Program-made: the position numbers and the translations under genes
Shown: positions 9,104 through 17,754 of the stretch, one piece after another
How positions within the stretch are numbered: the stretch's first letter is position 1
Layout: every line of letters starts with the position of its first letter
Notes under the pieces: generated by a model
Seen by the model: only the letters and a program-made list of their open reading frames with translations
Database searches by the model: none
What the model was told of the DNA's origin: nothing
From: Hondaea fermentalgiana
Taxonomy: Eukaryota; Sar; Bigyra; Thraustochytrida; Thraustochytriidae
NCBI GenBank assembly: GCA_014084085.1
Contig: NPFB01000210.1
Location: forward strand, 1 to 29,795
DNA: 29,795 bases
Direction of reading: 5' to 3'

Positions 9104-10132
9104 CTACCTCTCCGACACATGTGGCGTTTTGACGTAAGAAACGGACGTTGAAGTTACCGCAGAAGAAGAAGAAGTTTGCGCACGGCGAAAGCCAACCGTT
9201 CTTGAAGCAGTGGCCTCTGCACGTGCGCGCGCCTGCTCAAGAGCACGGGCTTGCTGATCGCGAATCATGCGTGCTTCTACACGTGCGAGGTAGCCAACGA
9301 GACTCTTTGTCCGATCCGTGGCGTTGCGGACCATGAGCTGGTCTTTAAACTCGACAAGCATACGTGCACGAAGCGACTCCACACGCGCGCGGTCCCGAAG
9401 AGTAGACTCTGCATCAGGCGCGGTCAAGAAAGAGTCCGTGCCAAGAGCGGCACGCGCAGATGCTGAAGCAGGAACCCAAGACTTGCGCTGCGCTGGAGGC
9501 GTAGGTTTGCAACGAGCAGGGGTCGAGTCTTCTCGAACGTCTTTTGGAAAGGTGATGTCGCGGCCATAAGGGTTCTTGGCAAGTCTGCCCTGTGGCGCAG
9601 ACAGGGTTTCGCGCGCCTCGTGCGGATTGCATGGCCGAAAAGGCGTGCCTTGACGGTGTGCAAAAGCTGCTGCTCGTACCTGGTCTGCCTTTTTCCGGGA
9701 GGCCTTGGCCTTTGTCGTGCGTCGCTTGATCTGTTCCCTTAGATCCGCGAGGCAGTTGACCTCGGTGGTTGGCCTAAAACCCGCGACGCCTTGCTTATTT
9801 TTCGTCGCGGCGCCCCGCCGCTTCTGGCTCTCCAAGAGTTTCGCCGTTCTCGCGGCTCGCAATTGCTCATCCTCGAGGAATATTTCACGCGTCGCGCGCG
9901 TCCCGCCGAAAGCGTTTAACGAGGAGCTTGATGCCTTTGCCCCTGGTGTCGTTTGCGTCGGTGTTCGCTTGCTCGAGGTTGCCGTCGTCGCAGCCACGGC
10001 TGCCACGGACCCACCGGACAAGCGTGCCGCAACGAGGCTCGGGAAGACTCGTATCGCCGCGAACTCTTCCCTCGCGCTCCAGCTCTCGGCATCCTCGGAG
10101 GCAACGCGCCCGGGCCGCTTGTCGAGCTGCAT
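9104..10132 (-). CDS. unknown basic protein with a C-terminal helical region
   Basis: 342 residues if translation starts at the first in-frame ATG (10132); the frame is open about 14 codons further but without ATG. The protein is rich in Arg, Lys, Ala, Thr and Ser and is strongly basic. Two similar FRP-containing stretches occur in the middle (FRPTTE and FRPCNP). The C-terminal part (about 240-320) is Arg/Glu/Ala-rich and could form a long helix or coiled coil. No signal peptide, membrane segment or catalytic motif was seen. I do not recognise a family; a cytoskeletal or nuclear-associated role is only a guess. On the minus strand a strong pyrimidine tract and acceptor-like CCCCCACAG ends at 10241, so a 5' leader intron or an extra upstream exon is possible and the start is uncertain. 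Confidence 0.6.
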   Translation of the reverse strand: MQLDKRPGRVASEDAESWSAREEFAAIRVFPSLVAARLSGGSVAAVAATTATSSKRTPTQTTPGAKASSSSLNAFGGTRATREIFLEDEQLRAARTAKLLESQKRRGAATKNKQGVAGFRPTTEVNCLADLREQIKRRTTKAKASRKKADQVRAAAFAHRQGTPFRPCNPHEARETLSAPQGRLAKNPYGRDITFPKDVREDSTPARCKPTPPAQRKSWVPASASARAALGTDSFLTAPDAESTLRDRARVESLRARMLVEFKDQLMVRNATDRTKSLVGYLARVEARMIRDQQARALEQARARAEATASRTVGFRRAQTSSSSAVTSTSVSYVKTPHVSER

Positions 10133-10673
10133 CGCCAGACAAACACTTGCGCGCACGTCCGTGCGTCGCGAGCATCAGGTTCTATGCCTGGATGGCCGTC
10201 ATCACCTCGAGTGCCCGCGCCGTAGTACACACCTTTTACACTGTGGGGGAGAGAAAGCAAAATATTTTTATGGAAAAACGATCGATTTCGAGACTCCTTT
10301 GAAGATGCCTCAGAATAATGTATGTCGCCTAAAAAACCAACAAGGAGGGCAGCGGCGGTCACGAAGATGAAAGCATACACGAGTCGCTTCTATTTGCACC
10401 CAGGCTCAACAGCGTTGGTCACGCCATTCCTTTTTCCAATTTTTCAGCCGCCACGTGAACAAAAACGAAAGCCTCAATTATAGCATAGAAGCGCTTGCTA
10501 TCTCTGGTCTTTCGTTTCCCGCTAATATGATGGAAATGACCTTAATTAAAAAACGTTTTTGCTCACGCCGTATTTCTTCTTCTTTTTCCCTTTTCTTCAC
10601 AGTCAATCCATGTCTCGGCCTCATCTACAAGGGAACGCGTTTGCTTTATTTCAATCCTTGGAATACAGTGGTC
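10133..10673. other. spacer between two tandem minus-strand genes
   Basis: 541 bases, AT-richer than the flanks from about 10240. It holds the candidate splice acceptor at 10241 (minus) and a TATA-like stretch around 10480 (minus strand reads CTATAATTG). No ORF with an ATG and a convincing composition was seen. It probably contains the promoter and leader of the 9104-10132 gene and the 3' UTR of the TMEM151-like gene. Confidence 0.5.
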
Positions 10674-11852
10674 TCAGTCTTGTACAATTGCGTCCGGCAC
10701 GGCCGTAAAAGCGTTGGCGCGAGCAGAAATGAGAGAGCGCAAGGTGAAGCGGGCGTGCATAATGTGAGTCTGCACGTACACGCGGTAAGGCCACGAGCAC
10801 AGCAACAATGTTGCAATCACATAAGCCTTGGGACCAATGTAGACCGGCGTTCGCGAAGCATCGTGGAGGAAAACGGTCGGTCGAAAGCCGTCAATCTCCA
10901 AGCTTTCGCGATAGTCAAAGTGCGAATCCCGATTGCGATAACGATCGCGAAAGCGCTGTGCTTGCGACTCGAGATCTGTCTCAGTATCGGGATCATCGCA
11001 TTCCAATTTCTTTTTAACATGTACAAGGATCCCCACGTATTTCTGATTCACTTCGGCAAGACGCGGACCAGCGCCGCTGAGGTCCATCCAGCTCGCATAG
11101 TGCTTTGCTTCGGAATAGCGACACGTCACCACCTTTTCTTGATAGGTTTCGTGTCGTGTACGATGATGCGTATTTCCGTTCGCATCCTGGTATGACTCGC
11201 GCACAGACCGTACTCGCGTCTCGTAGTGATAGCACTCTGCATGCATGACAAGTCGCGGAGGGCGTTGTCGAATTGCCACAAAGTATTCGTGTTCCGGATC
11301 GTGAGTCCCCGTGTGCTCCATGTTCAAAAAAGTCCTCAGATTCATCAAGGACTCTACGAGATAGAGAATCGAAAAGATGATTAATGCGATCATCCACGGC
11401 TCGCGATCATCTTCCGACGATGCGCCATCATCGAGCAGGCTGAGGAAGGCGACTCCCGTGAATAAGGTTCCGGCCGAGAAAATGAGGCCTGCGACAGGCC
11501 ATTTGGGACGCGTGTACGAAACCGCCTCGGGATCCCATGTGGAGTCCGCTAGCGGTATGCCGTAGTCCTCAACATTTTCTGGCGGCGTCACAAGCTCGAC
11601 TCTCGCGGTTGAGGCTTGAGCATGCTCGGTCTCGACATCTCGTTCCGAATAAGTGGGCGAGTTCTTTCCTGATTCATGGCCCTGCAAAAGAGGTTGTGCC
11701 ACAGTGTCAGCTACCTCGGCATCGAGTACGGCATTTGCGAGCGGATCTGCTCTTTGTGCAAGTGGCACCGCCTCGGCTTCCCGGGTGGAGGAAGACGCCT
11801 CGGCTCTGGCTTTCCTCGCTACTGCTGCTGCTGCGCCACTCGCCCCTTCCAT
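10674..11852 (-). CDS. TMEM151-family membrane protein
   Basis: 392 residues from the first ATG (11852); the open frame upstream to 12104 lacks ATG. Residues 1-115 are hydrophilic and Ala/Glu-rich. Two membrane segments (118-140 and 153-172) follow, then a soluble domain and a third hydrophobic stretch (about 342-361). The pattern PPRLVMHAECYHYETRVRSV (198-217), the HRTRHETYQEKVVT region (230-243), the Tyr/Arg/Asp-rich 300-330 segment and LCSWPYRVYVQT (351-362) match the layout of animal TMEM151A/B. The family's biochemical role is poorly known, so no function is asserted beyond membrane location. The gene is divergent from the FN3 gene with a 457-bp shared promoter region. Confidence 0.8.
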   Translation of the reverse strand: MEGASGAAAAVARKARAEASSSTREAEAVPLAQRADPLANAVLDAEVADTVAQPLLQGHESGKNSPTYSERDVETEHAQASTARVELVTPPENVEDYGIPLADSTWDPEAVSYTRPKWPVAGLIFSAGTLFTGVAFLSLLDDGASSEDDREPWMIALIIFSILYLVESLMNLRTFLNMEHTGTHDPEHEYFVAIRQRPPRLVMHAECYHYETRVRSVRESYQDANGNTHHRTRHETYQEKVVTCRYSEAKHYASWMDLSGAGPRLAEVNQKYVGILVHVKKKLECDDPDTETDLESQAQRFRDRYRNRDSHFDYRESLEIDGFRPTVFLHDASRTPVYIGPKAYVIATLLLCSWPYRVYVQTHIMHARFTLRSLISARANAFTAVPDAIVQD

Positions 11853-12309
11853 GGGCCCCGTGCACTTGAGGCGCACGATAAGCGGCTTGGCCAAGAGCTC
11901 GGGACCGGGGGCGACGGGCTGGCGAGGAAAAAGGAGCGCGTGCGGCGCGCTACAGTCAATAGCCAGCAGTCCGGTCGTCGAGAGTTGTTGTTCATTTGAT
12001 TTTTGCTTGACGACCGACTGCCTGGGTTCTTTCAATGCCTCACGCACGCCGCGGTGTGCGCAACGCAATACGTGTCCAGCGTGCGTGCCTTCCTCTCTTG
12101 TCAAGGGCGACGTGCAAGTAGTAGGCCTTTACTTCGCACACAACCAAACTCGCTTGCTCGCTCGCCCGCCCCTTGCGCGTGCTTGTGTCTGGTCTGTGCC
12201 GCGCCTGTGCTCGCGTCCGCACCTCTGCGCGACTCGAACGCTTCGTGCGCCCTGTCCTTCGCGTCGCGTCCCTCTTCTGGTTGAAAGGAAAGAGAACGCG
12301 GAAAAGAAG
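11853..12309. other. divergent promoter region, TMEM151-like / FN3-CaaX
   Basis: 457 bases between two divergent starts. Several frames are open but lack ATG or family resemblance. No repeat array or RNA gene was seen. Confidence 0.55.
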
Positions 12310-12925
12310 ATGGCGCCACCGCGCATGGCGAGGCCCGAGGCGACCAACCCGACCGAGTTCTCCGTGGATATCAAGTACGTACAGAGCAAGAGTTTGGTGC
12401 AACGAGAAAGGTGCGGGCGCCTTCGTGCGCTCTTATGATGATCTTCTTTGAAGTCATGTATTTTTTGGGGAGGGGGGGGAGAGGAAGGGAGACGTAGGTC
12501 CTGGAGAGATAAGGTGACTTTTCGCGTGGAGTGACTCCCATGTATTGCGCCACAATACATGTAAAACAGAACCTAGCGCACAAGAAGAGCCTGCACTGCG
12601 AGCAGAGGCAAAGACTAACGGATTAGATTCTCAATTGTGGTTGCTTTTGTGAAACACCTCACTGCACAGATGGCAAAAGGTGGATGGCGCGACCTCGTAC
12701 AAGTTGTACCGTCGTAAGATCCCGGACACTTGGGAGACAGCCAAGGTGACGACGATTGGCGGAAGCGAGACCAAGGTCACGCTCGAGGACCTCGAGCCGA
12801 CGTCAACGTACCAGTTTCGTATCGCGGCCGTGACAAGCGAGGGCGAGGGTGCGCAGAGTGAAGATCTCACTATTGACACGGCTGTTGCCAACTGCACGCC
12901 CAAGAAGAAGTGTGTTATTTCCTAA
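12310..12925 (+). CDS. single fibronectin type III domain mini-protein ending in a CaaX box
   Basis: Two exons: 12310-12374 and 12670-12925, with a 295-bp intron that starts GTACGT and ends in GCACAG. The product is 106 residues. Nearly the whole protein is one FN3 domain (about 10-95): the intron splits the codon just before the B-strand Trp (KWQKVDGATSYKLYRR), and the Leu/Tyr signature appears as LEDLEPTSTYQFRIAAVT. There is no signal peptide. The last residues are KKKCVIS: a Lys cluster followed by Cys-Val-Ile-Ser, a CaaX box whose terminal Ser favours farnesylation. The protein would thus be cytosolic and lipid-anchored to an inner membrane face, acting as an adaptor. This is inference; no partner can be read. 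Splicing is needed for the domain to be complete, which supports the model. Confidence 0.75.
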
Positions 12926-13356
12926 GAAAAGAAACAAGGTACAGCTTGTTCGGTGGCACGGAATGGCATGGCATGGCCTGGCCTGGCCCGGCTCGTCTCG
13001 TCTCGGCTCTCTCGAATGATGCTTTTCACCCCTTTTCAATATTGCGAGAAGAAAAAAGAAGAGTGAGTTTGACAGCCCGGGTCGGTTTGATGTGTAAGAT
13101 GGAAGAGCCAAGAAGACGATGACGAAAGAAGAAGAACAAGAAGAAGAAAAGAAGACGCAGACCGAAAGTTCACATTGGGCAACGCGTAAAAGCCCTGGAG
13201 AAAGATCATATTGCAAGGTCGTCTCGCGTTTTGTTTCCACCGTAAGCCAGCAAGAAAAGTGGGAAGAAGGAAAAAGTTTACACATACATTTATGTCAATC
13301 ATTCAATCAATCATCAATCAATTTGATCCATTGCTCAAGAAATCCCGAGCGGAGCT
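12926..13356. other. spacer between convergent FN3 and kinase genes
   Basis: 431 bases of 3' flanking sequence for both genes. It contains the 5-bp-unit tract at 12963-13007, a long GAA-rich purine stretch (about 13115-13155) and TCAAT-type repeats (about 13293-13323). No gene was seen. Confidence 0.6.
12963..13007 (+). repeat. degenerate in-phase 5-bp repeat tract
   Basis: Nine consecutive pentamers in one phase: ATGGC three times, CTGGC twice, CCGGC, TCGTC twice, TCGGC. It lies about 40 bases after the FN3 gene's stop. Confidence 0.85.
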
Positions 13357-15333
13357 TCAGAGGAAAAGAGCGTCATCGTCGGCAACGACATGAGGCCCAT
13401 AGCCGCGTTTGCGCGCTTTGCGCATGTACGTTTGGTTTTTGCGGTTCTCAAGTACATAGGGCTCGCGACGCTTGACGACAGCAGCGACCTTTTGCACGGA
13501 GCCACGCAGGCGCGAGGCATCGACCCAGGGGTGGCGCATGACGTCCTTGAGGGAAAAGCGTGTCTCGGGCCCAAGCCAGAGCATGCTTGCGAGGAGGTCC
13601 TTGGCCTCCTCAGAGATGTGCACATCACGCTGCAAGAGGTTGGGCGTGGTCCAGGGGACAAGCGTGAGCTCGTCCTCGGAACTGAGGTCGGTGTCCGCTG
13701 TATCGGCGTCACCAGGCGAGCTGCCGTCGTCGCTGACAAGGGCCGAGCGCTCGTAATAGTCGCGGCGGCGGATCCACTCGCCCTCCTCGTAGGGCAGCAC
13801 GCCAAAGAGCATGACGTGAAGGACTACCCCGAGGCTGTATACGTCAGCCTTGGAACCGCAGTAGCGGCCCTTGGCGACCTCGGGCGCCTGGTAGGAGAGC
13901 GTCCCAGAACGAGAGTTGACTACGAGCTTGGGCGTTTTAAAGCGCGCAACGCTGCGGCTCTCGCTGCCACGCGAGGCAATGCTGCCATCGCTATCGAGGC
14001 TGGAAATACTATTGTAGCTGACAGTCTTTGCGCCCATGTGGTGACGCTCGCCAAAGTGGTTTCGGTGGCCCTCCGTCTGGTGCGAAGCATGGGTGCTATT
14101 GTACATGGAGAGAAGGTTGCTCACGGAGTGCGACCCGCGGAGACTGGCGCTCGTGCTCGCGCCCGTAGAAGTCGTGTTCATGGATCCGCCACGCGTCGAC
14201 TCGCCAGAGAGACTCCGCGTGGCGGCCGCGGCGACGGCGGCATCGATGTCGGCGTCGCTGGCCGCGGCGCGGCGCGTCTTGCCCTTAGTAATGGCAGCAA
14301 AGAGCTGCTCGTCATGCTCGGGCGAGAGTGCGTCCGGGTTTGGCTGCGGCGTGGCATCGAGGTCGTAGATGCCGTCGCCGAGGCTGGCCTTGACGGTGAG
14401 CAGCTGACCGCCGCCTTCGTCGTACGAGGAGAGCGAAAAGGAGGGCATGCGGCCTATCGAGGATGCCGACGTAGACGCCCCCGAGGACGGGATGGCATTC
14501 GCGCCCCCAAATCGGGAGTTGGGAGGGAACAGATGGACGAGAGGCGAGGGCGAGGGCGAGGGTGAAGAATCGAGGGAGGCCGAAGAGTTGATGCTTGAGA
14601 GCGAAGTCAGCGAGGCGACGGTGCGCATGTCCGCAAAGGAAGAGACGACGCGTCTGTGAGAGCGGCGGCTACCGCCGCCCGCAACAGAGCGCGCGCCCGA
14701 GGCGTGCTCGGAAGCGCGGTCACAGTGCGATCCAACGAGGCGCTGGCGGCGAGACTTTTTGCCGTGCTTGCTCGTGCGCAGAGGCTTGACGACTTCGGAG
14801 AGGCCAAAATCTGCAATTTTCACAATGCCGTTTTTGCCGAGCAGGATGTTTTCGGGTTTCAGGTCAAGGTGGACGACGCCGTGCTTGTGGAGGTGGGAGA
14901 GTCCGCGCACGACCTGTTGGAATACGGCGCGGGCGGTCTCCTCGTTGAAGGGGATGCCCGAGCTGAGGTAGGAGAAGAGGTCGCCGCTGTCCATGTACTC
15001 TGTGACGATGACGCTCACGCGTCTGACGAGGTACGACGACTTTTCTCCGTGTTTGCTGGGGAAATCGACGTCGTGGAGGACGGTGACGAGGCCGCTGACG
15101 TTGGGGTGTCTGTTCTGGGGTTCTCCAAAGTACCGCAGGATTTCGAGTTCGCGCTGGACCTCGCGGCTCTTGAAGGTGTCAGGGTCCATGATCTTGAGCG
15201 CCACCAGCTGGCCCGTGCGCTTGTGCTTGCCGCACTTGACCTTGCTGGTCATGCCCTCGCCGAGGGTCTCGCCCACCTCGAAGTCACCCAGGACCCGTTT
15301 CTCCACCGCCGACCCGAACAGGAACGAGGCCAT
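13357..15333 (-). CDS. CAMK-type Ser/Thr protein kinase with a very long activation-segment insertion
   Basis: 658 residues, single exon, ATG at 15333. The kinase core is complete: glycine loop LGEGMTSKV (24-32), VALK with Lys47, catalytic HLDLKPEN (155-162), DFG (175-177), APE (483-485), DVYSLGVV (497-504), Arg592 and HPWV (601-604). The HLD form (Leu for the usual Arg) is seen in the MLCK/DAPK/Trio part of the CAMK group. The stretch from DFG to APE is about 310 residues, against roughly 20-35 normally. The insertion (about 185-470) is Ser-rich and low-complexity, with Ser/Pro and Ser/Thr/Gly clusters, so it could be a heavily phosphorylated control loop. A second acidic insert lies at about 530-556. 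No calmodulin-binding or other known C-terminal domain was recognised. The target is unknown. The gene is convergent with the FN3 gene. Confidence 0.9.
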   Translation of the reverse strand: MASFLFGSAVEKRVLGDFEVGETLGEGMTSKVKCGKHKRTGQLVALKIMDPDTFKSREVQRELEILRYFGEPQNRHPNVSGLVTVLHDVDFPSKHGEKSSYLVRRVSVIVTEYMDSGDLFSYLSSGIPFNEETARAVFQQVVRGLSHLHKHGVVHLDLKPENILLGKNGIVKIADFGLSEVVKPLRTSKHGKKSRRQRLVGSHCDRASEHASGARSVAGGGSRRSHRRVVSSFADMRTVASLTSLSSINSSASLDSSPSPSPSPLVHLFPPNSRFGGANAIPSSGASTSASSIGRMPSFSLSSYDEGGGQLLTVKASLGDGIYDLDATPQPNPDALSPEHDEQLFAAITKGKTRRAAASDADIDAAVAAAATRSLSGESTRGGSMNTTSTGASTSASLRGSHSVSNLLSMYNSTHASHQTEGHRNHFGERHHMGAKTVSYNSISSLDSDGSIASRGSESRSVARFKTPKLVVNSRSGTLSYQAPEVAKGRYCGSKADVYSLGVVLHVMLFGVLPYEEGEWIRRRDYYERSALVSDDGSSPGDADTADTDLSSEDELTLVPWTTPNLLQRDVHISEEAKDLLASMLWLGPETRFSLKDVMRHPWVDASRLRGSVQKVAAVVKRREPYVLENRKNQTYMRKARKRGYGPHVVADDDALFL

Positions 15334-15533
15334 CGTCCCCTCCGGCCGGCGCCTCGCGCCGCGCGCTCACGGCGGCCCGCCCGCCCGCCCGCCTCGTGCT
15401 CGCGCGCGCGCGCGTGCGTGCGTGGGCAGCCGCTGCCAGCGTTCGTTCGTTCGCGTCGCGTGGAACAATCAACAGTCAGTCTCAGTCTGCGCCAGTCTGC
15501 GCGTCTCTCGCGAGTCGCGGCAAGCAGACAAAC

Positions 15534-15570
15534 AGACACACACACAGAGACAGACAGACAGGCAGACAGC
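15534..15570 (+). repeat. CA/CAGA-type microsatellite
   Basis: A run of ACAC followed by CAGA units, about 200 bases upstream of the kinase ATG. Confidence 0.8.
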
Positions 15571-15620
15571 CGGACTCCGCGTCCCGGCGAACGAGCGCGT
15601 GCGCCGCCCGCCCTCGCGCT

Positions 15621-15690
15621 TCGCTCCGCTCTGCTCTGCCGAGCTCTGCTCCGCCGAGCTCTGCTCCGCCGAGCTCTGCTCTGCCGCTGC
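15621..15690 (+). repeat. in-phase 5-bp repeat tract with a 15-bp higher-order unit
   Basis: Fourteen pentamers in one phase (CTGCT, CTGCC, CCGCC, GAGCT and similar). Within it a 15-mer, GAGCTCTGCTCCGCC, occurs at 15641-15655 and 15656-15670 and with one change at 15671-15685. It lies about 290 bases upstream of the kinase start. Confidence 0.9.
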
Positions 15691-15861
15691 GCCCTGCTGC
15701 GCTCCGGCCCCGCTCGCTCTGCCTCGCTCGCTCGCTCGGGCGCCGCGCGACGGAGCCGCGGCGGGATTCGGGACTGCCCGCCTGTCTTGGCGAGGCCCTC
15801 TCCCCCTCTTTGTTTCCTCCTTTGTTTCCTTGCCCTCCGGATTTCTTTCATGTCATCATGA

Positions 15862-15909
15862 CCCCCTTCCTTCCTCCTTCCTTCCTTTCTTCCTTCCTTT
15901 CTTTCTTTC
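15862..15909 (+). repeat. CTTC/CTTT pyrimidine repeat
   Basis: Imperfect TTCC/TTTC tetranucleotide run, pure pyrimidine on the plus strand. Confidence 0.85.
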
Positions 15910-16412
15910 GAGTTCTTTCAAGCTTGGCTTGTTTCGCCTCCGCCTCCTCGCTCTCTACAGCTAGCTAGCTACCGGCAGTGTATATATACTACATCGCCTG
16001 CGAGCCCCGCCTGCCTCCGTGCGCCGTGCGCCGCCGCGGTGCAATGCGGGCCCGGCGCTTGCACGCACGCCCGGGAAAGCGAGCGCGAGACAGCAACCAA
16101 GCAGCAGCTGCAGCTGCAGCTGCAGACCAGCCAGGCGCACGAAGCCCGCCCCGGCCAGCTGGCTGGCTGTCGGCGCTGCACGAGGCCCGCCGTCCTCGGC
16201 ACGGGCTCGAGCGCGCACCGCACGCAAACGGCAACAAACTAAGCGGCGAGTGATGCGCTGCCGCAGGGTGGCTGCGAAGGGCGGGTCACTCCGGGACGGC
16301 GCTCCCTCCCCTCGCGGCCGCCGGTGCGGATGTTCTCGCGCGGCTCGGGCGCCCGGATTCAAAACCGCAGCGGCAGCAGCGGCAGCGGCGGCAGCTGGCC
16401 GGCCGGCCGCGC

Positions 16413-16512
16413 NNNNNNNNNNNNNNNNNNNNNNNNNNNNNNNNNNNNNNNNNNNNNNNNNNNNNNNNNNNNNNNNNNNNNNNNNNNNNNNNNNNNNNNN
16501 NNNNNNNNNNNN
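16413..16512. other. assembly gap of exactly 100 N
   Basis: One hundred unknown bases, the usual placeholder length for a gap of unknown size. The 16 bases before it (16397-16412) and the 16 after it (16513-16528) are identical, GGCCGGCCGGCCGCGC, so the two contig ends may overlap or the gap may be a collapsed GGCC-type repeat. Confidence 0.98.
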
Positions 16513-16775
16513 GGCCGGCCGGCCGCGCGAGCTGTGCTGCTGCGCGGCGCGGCGGCGGGGGCGCGGGAGGGAGCGAGGGATGGATGAAATTGAAACGCGG
16601 CGCCGCGCGGGCGCGTAATGATGCGGAGCGAGGGATGGGTGGACGGACGCTCGCTCGCTCGCGAGCCGCGCCCGCAAGCACGCGCGTGAAATTTCAAAAC
16701 CGCGGTGAACTTGGGACCCTCGCCTCGCCGGCGCGGGCCTCCCTCTGCCGCATGGACGGACGCGCGCGGCCTGCA

Positions 16776-16776
<1 letters not shown>

Positions 16777-16822
<46 letters not shown>
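16777..16822 (+). repeat. (CTG)15 trinucleotide repeat
   Basis: About 15 perfect CTG units (CAG on the other strand), 265 bases after the assembly gap. It is not inside a supported coding frame. Confidence 0.95.
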
Positions 16823-16823
<1 letters not shown>

Positions 16824-17273
16824 TGCCGCTGCCCGTCGCCGCGGCGGCTCCGTCCCTGACCAGTGGCCGCCGGCACACTGGCGCGCGCGGCGTATCCGCG
16901 ACCCGTCGCGGGCCCTGACTCGCATTTCAAAATGCGTCACCATGGCCGCGGCGGCATCCACAGCCACGCCTCGCGCCCCAGCACGGCAGAAATCATGATG
17001 ACGATGCCTGCGGCAGTGCACGCAGCAGCAGCAGCTGCAGCAGCCATGGCAGCAGCCGGTCGGGCGAAGTCTTTCCTTCCTTCCTTCATTCCTTTCTTCC
17101 TTCACAGAAAATGTTCACCATCCACGATCGATTCCTCTCGTCATGTATTCGTTCGTTCTTATCTCTCTCTCTCTCGGTCTCGTCATCCTGCGCCTGGTTG
17201 CTTGCATCAGCCAGCCACGCAAGCCGCAGGTCCCGGCCGCGCATGAGGCCCCTGCCGTCAGCGATCAGCCCGA

Positions 17274-17293
17274 CCCGGCCCGGCCCGGCCCGC
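17274..17293 (+). repeat. CCCGG 5-bp repeat tract
   Basis: CCCGG three times, then CCCGC, all in phase. It is followed about 25 bases later by CAGC tetramers (about 17315-17335). Confidence 0.8.
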
Positions 17294-17730
17294 CTCGCTC
17301 AGGCAGCGGCCATGCCAGCCAGCCAGCCAGCCAGCCCGCCCGCCGCAGCCGGCCAGCTACAGCGGCTCGTCACGCTCCGCCTTGGCCCGGCCCGGACTGC
17401 CACGCGCGGGCGAACCCAGCGCGTGCCGCGCCGCCCGCGGATGACGCGGCGCGGTCCAGTTCGTCGCATAGGCAGCAGCAGCAGCTGCAGCGGCCAGAGG
17501 GACGCCCCTCTCCTCGGAAGTACAGGTATACATGCGGACCTTGCTGTTACTACAACAAGTTAGCTTTTCAAGCATGCTCAAGCCGCTGCAGCCAGCTGCA
17601 GTGTCGGCCAGCGGCTGCCAGGCTGCTGCTGCCTGCACTGACATGACAAACTTCGCTTTCACATCAGGCAAGCAGCAGCAGCCGCCGGTAGCAGGCATGC
17701 GCGTATCCGGAGGACGGAAGCGTCTCGCTG

Positions 17731-17754
17731 TCGCTCGCTCGCTCGCTCGCTCGC
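17731..17754 (+). repeat. (TCGC)6 microsatellite
   Basis: Six tandem TCGC units in the gene-free region. Confidence 0.9.

Noticed and set aside
9916..10380. Minus-strand frame starting with a signal-like stretch (YAFIFVTAAALLVGF)
   Set aside because: The start is GTG, the rest shadows the 9104-10132 gene in another frame, and it becomes Arg/Pro-rich.
15249..15851. Long minus-strand Arg/Ala-rich frame upstream of the kinase
   Set aside because: The repeats in it come from the 5-bp tract and it overlaps the kinase start in another frame; no family resemblance.
16019..17105. Several long frames that cross the N gap, with poly-Gln, poly-Ala or poly-Leu runs
   Set aside because: These runs are the CTG/CAG microsatellite read in different frames, and the frames pass through unknown bases.
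17143..17646. Plus-strand ATG frame of 167 codons with a signal-peptide-like start
   Set aside because: After the first 20 residues it is Pro/Ala/Gln/Arg repeat from microsatellites; no domain or conserved motif.
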